Assembly: GCF_021729845.1 (NCBI RefSeq)
Contig: NZ_CP063398.1
Span: forward strand, 558,001 to 622,000
DNA length: 64,000 bases
Source of the DNA: Rhizobium sp. SL42
Lineage (GTDB): Bacteria; Pseudomonadota; Alphaproteobacteria; Rhizobiales; Rhizobiaceae
Direction: 5' to 3'
Shown: in pieces, positions 62,740 through 64,000 of the stretch
Position numbering within the stretch: position 1 is the stretch's first letter
Layout: the number at the start of each line of letters is the position of its first letter
Notes under the pieces: generated by a model
Database searches by the model: none
Seen by the model: the letters and a program-made list of their open reading frames with translations, nothing else
Told to the model about the DNA's origin: nothing
Translations under genes and position numbers: made by a program

Positions 62740-64000
62740 ATGAAGACCCATGACGTGGTGATGATCGGCGGCGGTCACAACGGCCTCGTTGCCGCCTGCT
62801 ATTTGCAGAGGGCCGGCCTCGATGTCCTGGTGCTTGAAAAGAACGACTGGGTAGGAGGAGCGGCCACCAGCCGCGAGCTGACGCCCGGATTTGTCTATTC
62901 CAACTGCTCCTATGTCTGCTCACTTTTCCGGCCGGAAATCATGCGTGATCTCGAACTGCCGAAACATGGGCTACAGATCATCTCCTATGAGGGCGGTGCG
63001 GTCTTCACCCGTGACGGCGACTATCTGGCCTCCTACCGGGATCACGACAGCCACCGGCGCGAATTCGCTCGCTGGTCGAAGCGCGATGCGGAGGCCTATG
63101 AGCGCTATGCCCGCGACGTGACGCGCCAGTGCCGCTTTATCCAGCCTCTGCTGATGCGGACGGCACCGGATCCCTTTTCCTTCAAGCCGCGCGACATCGG
63201 CGAACTTCTGTTTCTCGCCAGGCGCTTCGGGGACTTTTCGGCCGCAGAGATGGCTGCGACGCTTCGCTTTTGGACCATGTCCATCTCGGATTTCCTAGAC
63301 GAGTACTTCGAGACCGATGTGGTCAAGGCCTATCTCGCCCTTTCCGGCATCATCGGCACCGCGCTCGGGCCGATGTCGCCCGGCACGGCTTACGTGCTGC
63401 TGCATCACTACATGGGGGAAGTCGACGGATCGGTCGGCGCCTGGGGCTATGCCCGCGGCGGCATGGGGGCGATCAGCCGGGCGCTTGCCAGTTCTTTCCA
63501 GGCCTCCGGCGGCACGATCCGCACCGGCGCCGATGTCGACAAGGTACTGACACGCGGCGGCGAAGCGACGGGCGTGGTGCTGGCCGATGGCGAGGAAGTG
63601 CGCGGCCGGACGATCGTCTCCAATGCCGATGTCAAACGGACCTTCCTCAAGCTCGTGGAGGAAAAGGACCTGCCCGAACGCTTCGTGCACCGGGTCCGCC
63701 ACTTCAAGATGCGCGGCTCGTCGGGCAAGCTCAACATCGCCCTCGACAGCCTGCCGGAATTTCCGGCCCTGCCGCAGGGCTCCACCTGTATTCGCGGCGA
63801 CATGCATTTCACCGACAGCGTGGAGCGCATGGAACGGGCCTATGACGACTGGAAGGACGGGCGCTGGTCGACAGATCCTTTTATCGACATGATGATCCCG
63901 ACCACGCTCGATCCGACCATGGCGCCGCCGGGCAAGCATTTCATGAGCTGCTTCGTGCAGTACTGTCCGCCGAAGGTTGAAGGACGCGACTGGACGGATG
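62740..64000 (+). CDS. FAD-dependent oxidoreductase, phytoene-dehydrogenase-like (3' end beyond window)
   Basis: 420 codons are visible from ATG 62740 (in-frame ATG 62725 is an alternative). The dinucleotide-binding motif is VVMIGGGHNGLVAACYLQRA, followed by VLEKNDWVGGAATSRELTPG, the hallmark of CrtI-like NAD(P)/FAD amine or carotenoid oxidoreductases (PYROXD2-like). The segment GAWGYARGGMGAISRALASS and the FAD-contact strand (IRTGADVDKVL) agree. No carotenoid genes are nearby; an amine substrate is more likely given the polyamine-type binding protein and BetI-like regulator alongside. The reading frame is still open at base 64000. Confidence 0.87.
   Translation, partial: MKTHDVVMIGGGHNGLVAACYLQRAGLDVLVLEKNDWVGGAATSRELTPGFVYSNCSYVCSLFRPEIMRDLELPKHGLQIISYEGGAVFTRDGDYLASYRDHDSHRREFARWSKRDAEAYERYARDVTRQCRFIQPLLMRTAPDPFSFKPRDIGELLFLARRFGDFSAAEMAATLRFWTMSISDFLDEYFETDVVKAYLALSGIIGTALGPMSPGTAYVLLHHYMGEVDGSVGAWGYARGGMGAISRALASSFQASGGTIRTGADVDKVLTRGGEATGVVLADGEEVRGRTIVSNADVKRTFLKLVEEKDLPERFVHRVRHFKMRGSSGKLNIALDSLPEFPALPQGSTCIRGDMHFTDSVERMERAYDDWKDGRWSTDPFIDMMIPTTLDPTMAPPGKHFMSCFVQYCPPKVEGRDWTD

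Overview
The window looks like an accessory replicon (megaplasmid or chromid) segment, or a genomic-island-rich chromosome segment, of an alphaproteobacterium of the Rhizobium/Agrobacterium/Ensifer/Shinella group. Evidence: GC-rich coding DNA, many solute-binding-protein ABC transporters each with its own regulator, perfect TGA-N9-TCA motifs (the rhizobial RirA/IRO-box pattern) at iron genes, and a mocDEF-type rhizopine cassette. I see no rRNA, tRNA, CRISPR array, replication origin or core housekeeping block. The only division gene is a broken ftsZ fragment, and the only transposase is an IS3 scrap.

Layout. 1-3531 (-): the start of a YcaO cyclodehydratase-like gene cut by the window edge, translationally coupled to a class III cyclase/STAND ATPase fusion. 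3750-7733: an AraC regulator diverging from a winged-helix/STAND ATPase regulator. 7786-17566 (+): ten co-directional stress or redox genes (DJ-1-like protein, Tat-exported alpha/beta hydrolase, DUF4126 protein, flavin disulfide reductase, cysteine hydrolase, catalase, SDR, polytopic membrane protein, secreted protein, AhpD-like protein) plus an internal MarR regulator. Several are separated by perfect hairpins. 17877-26631 (+): a has-type hemophore system made of ECF sigma, FecR-like anti-sigma, TonB receptor with signalling domain, HasA-like hemophore with an RTX-like tail, and HasD/HasE exporter. There are IRO boxes before the sigma gene and before hasR, and strong hairpins on both sides of hasA. 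26731-28851: a decayed junction of 5'-truncated gabD, IS3 remnant and scraps. 28852-36467: a rhamnoside-type sugar ABC importer, GH78 alpha-L-rhamnosidase and divergent LacI regulator with paired operators.

36680-45765: two iron/siderophore-class ABC importers. Each is next to a two-domain protein of unknown function. The two unknown proteins are homologous but carry their two domains in opposite order, and the second cassette ends with an FmdE-like gene. The divergent promoter of the first cassette has an IRO box. I regard this as the most novel assembly in the window. 45916-59490: a rhizopine-like (methylated inosamine or inositol) catabolic island. On the minus strand are an RbsABC-type importer, TIM-barrel isomerase, LacI regulator, purU, folD and a Gfo/Idh/MocA oxidoreductase. 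On the plus strand are mocD-mocE-mocF, a PanB-like gene and an inositol 2-dehydrogenase gene. FolD and PurU would oxidise the one-carbon unit released by MocDEF O-demethylation. 59491-60633: poorly coding DNA with an ftsZ C-terminal fragment. 60634-64000: a polyamine-type solute-binding protein and TetR/BetI-like regulator diverging from a FAD oxidoreductase that runs off the right edge.

All functions come from motif and family recognition by eye. No database search was run, so substrate names, and the moc and has labels in particular, are inferences.
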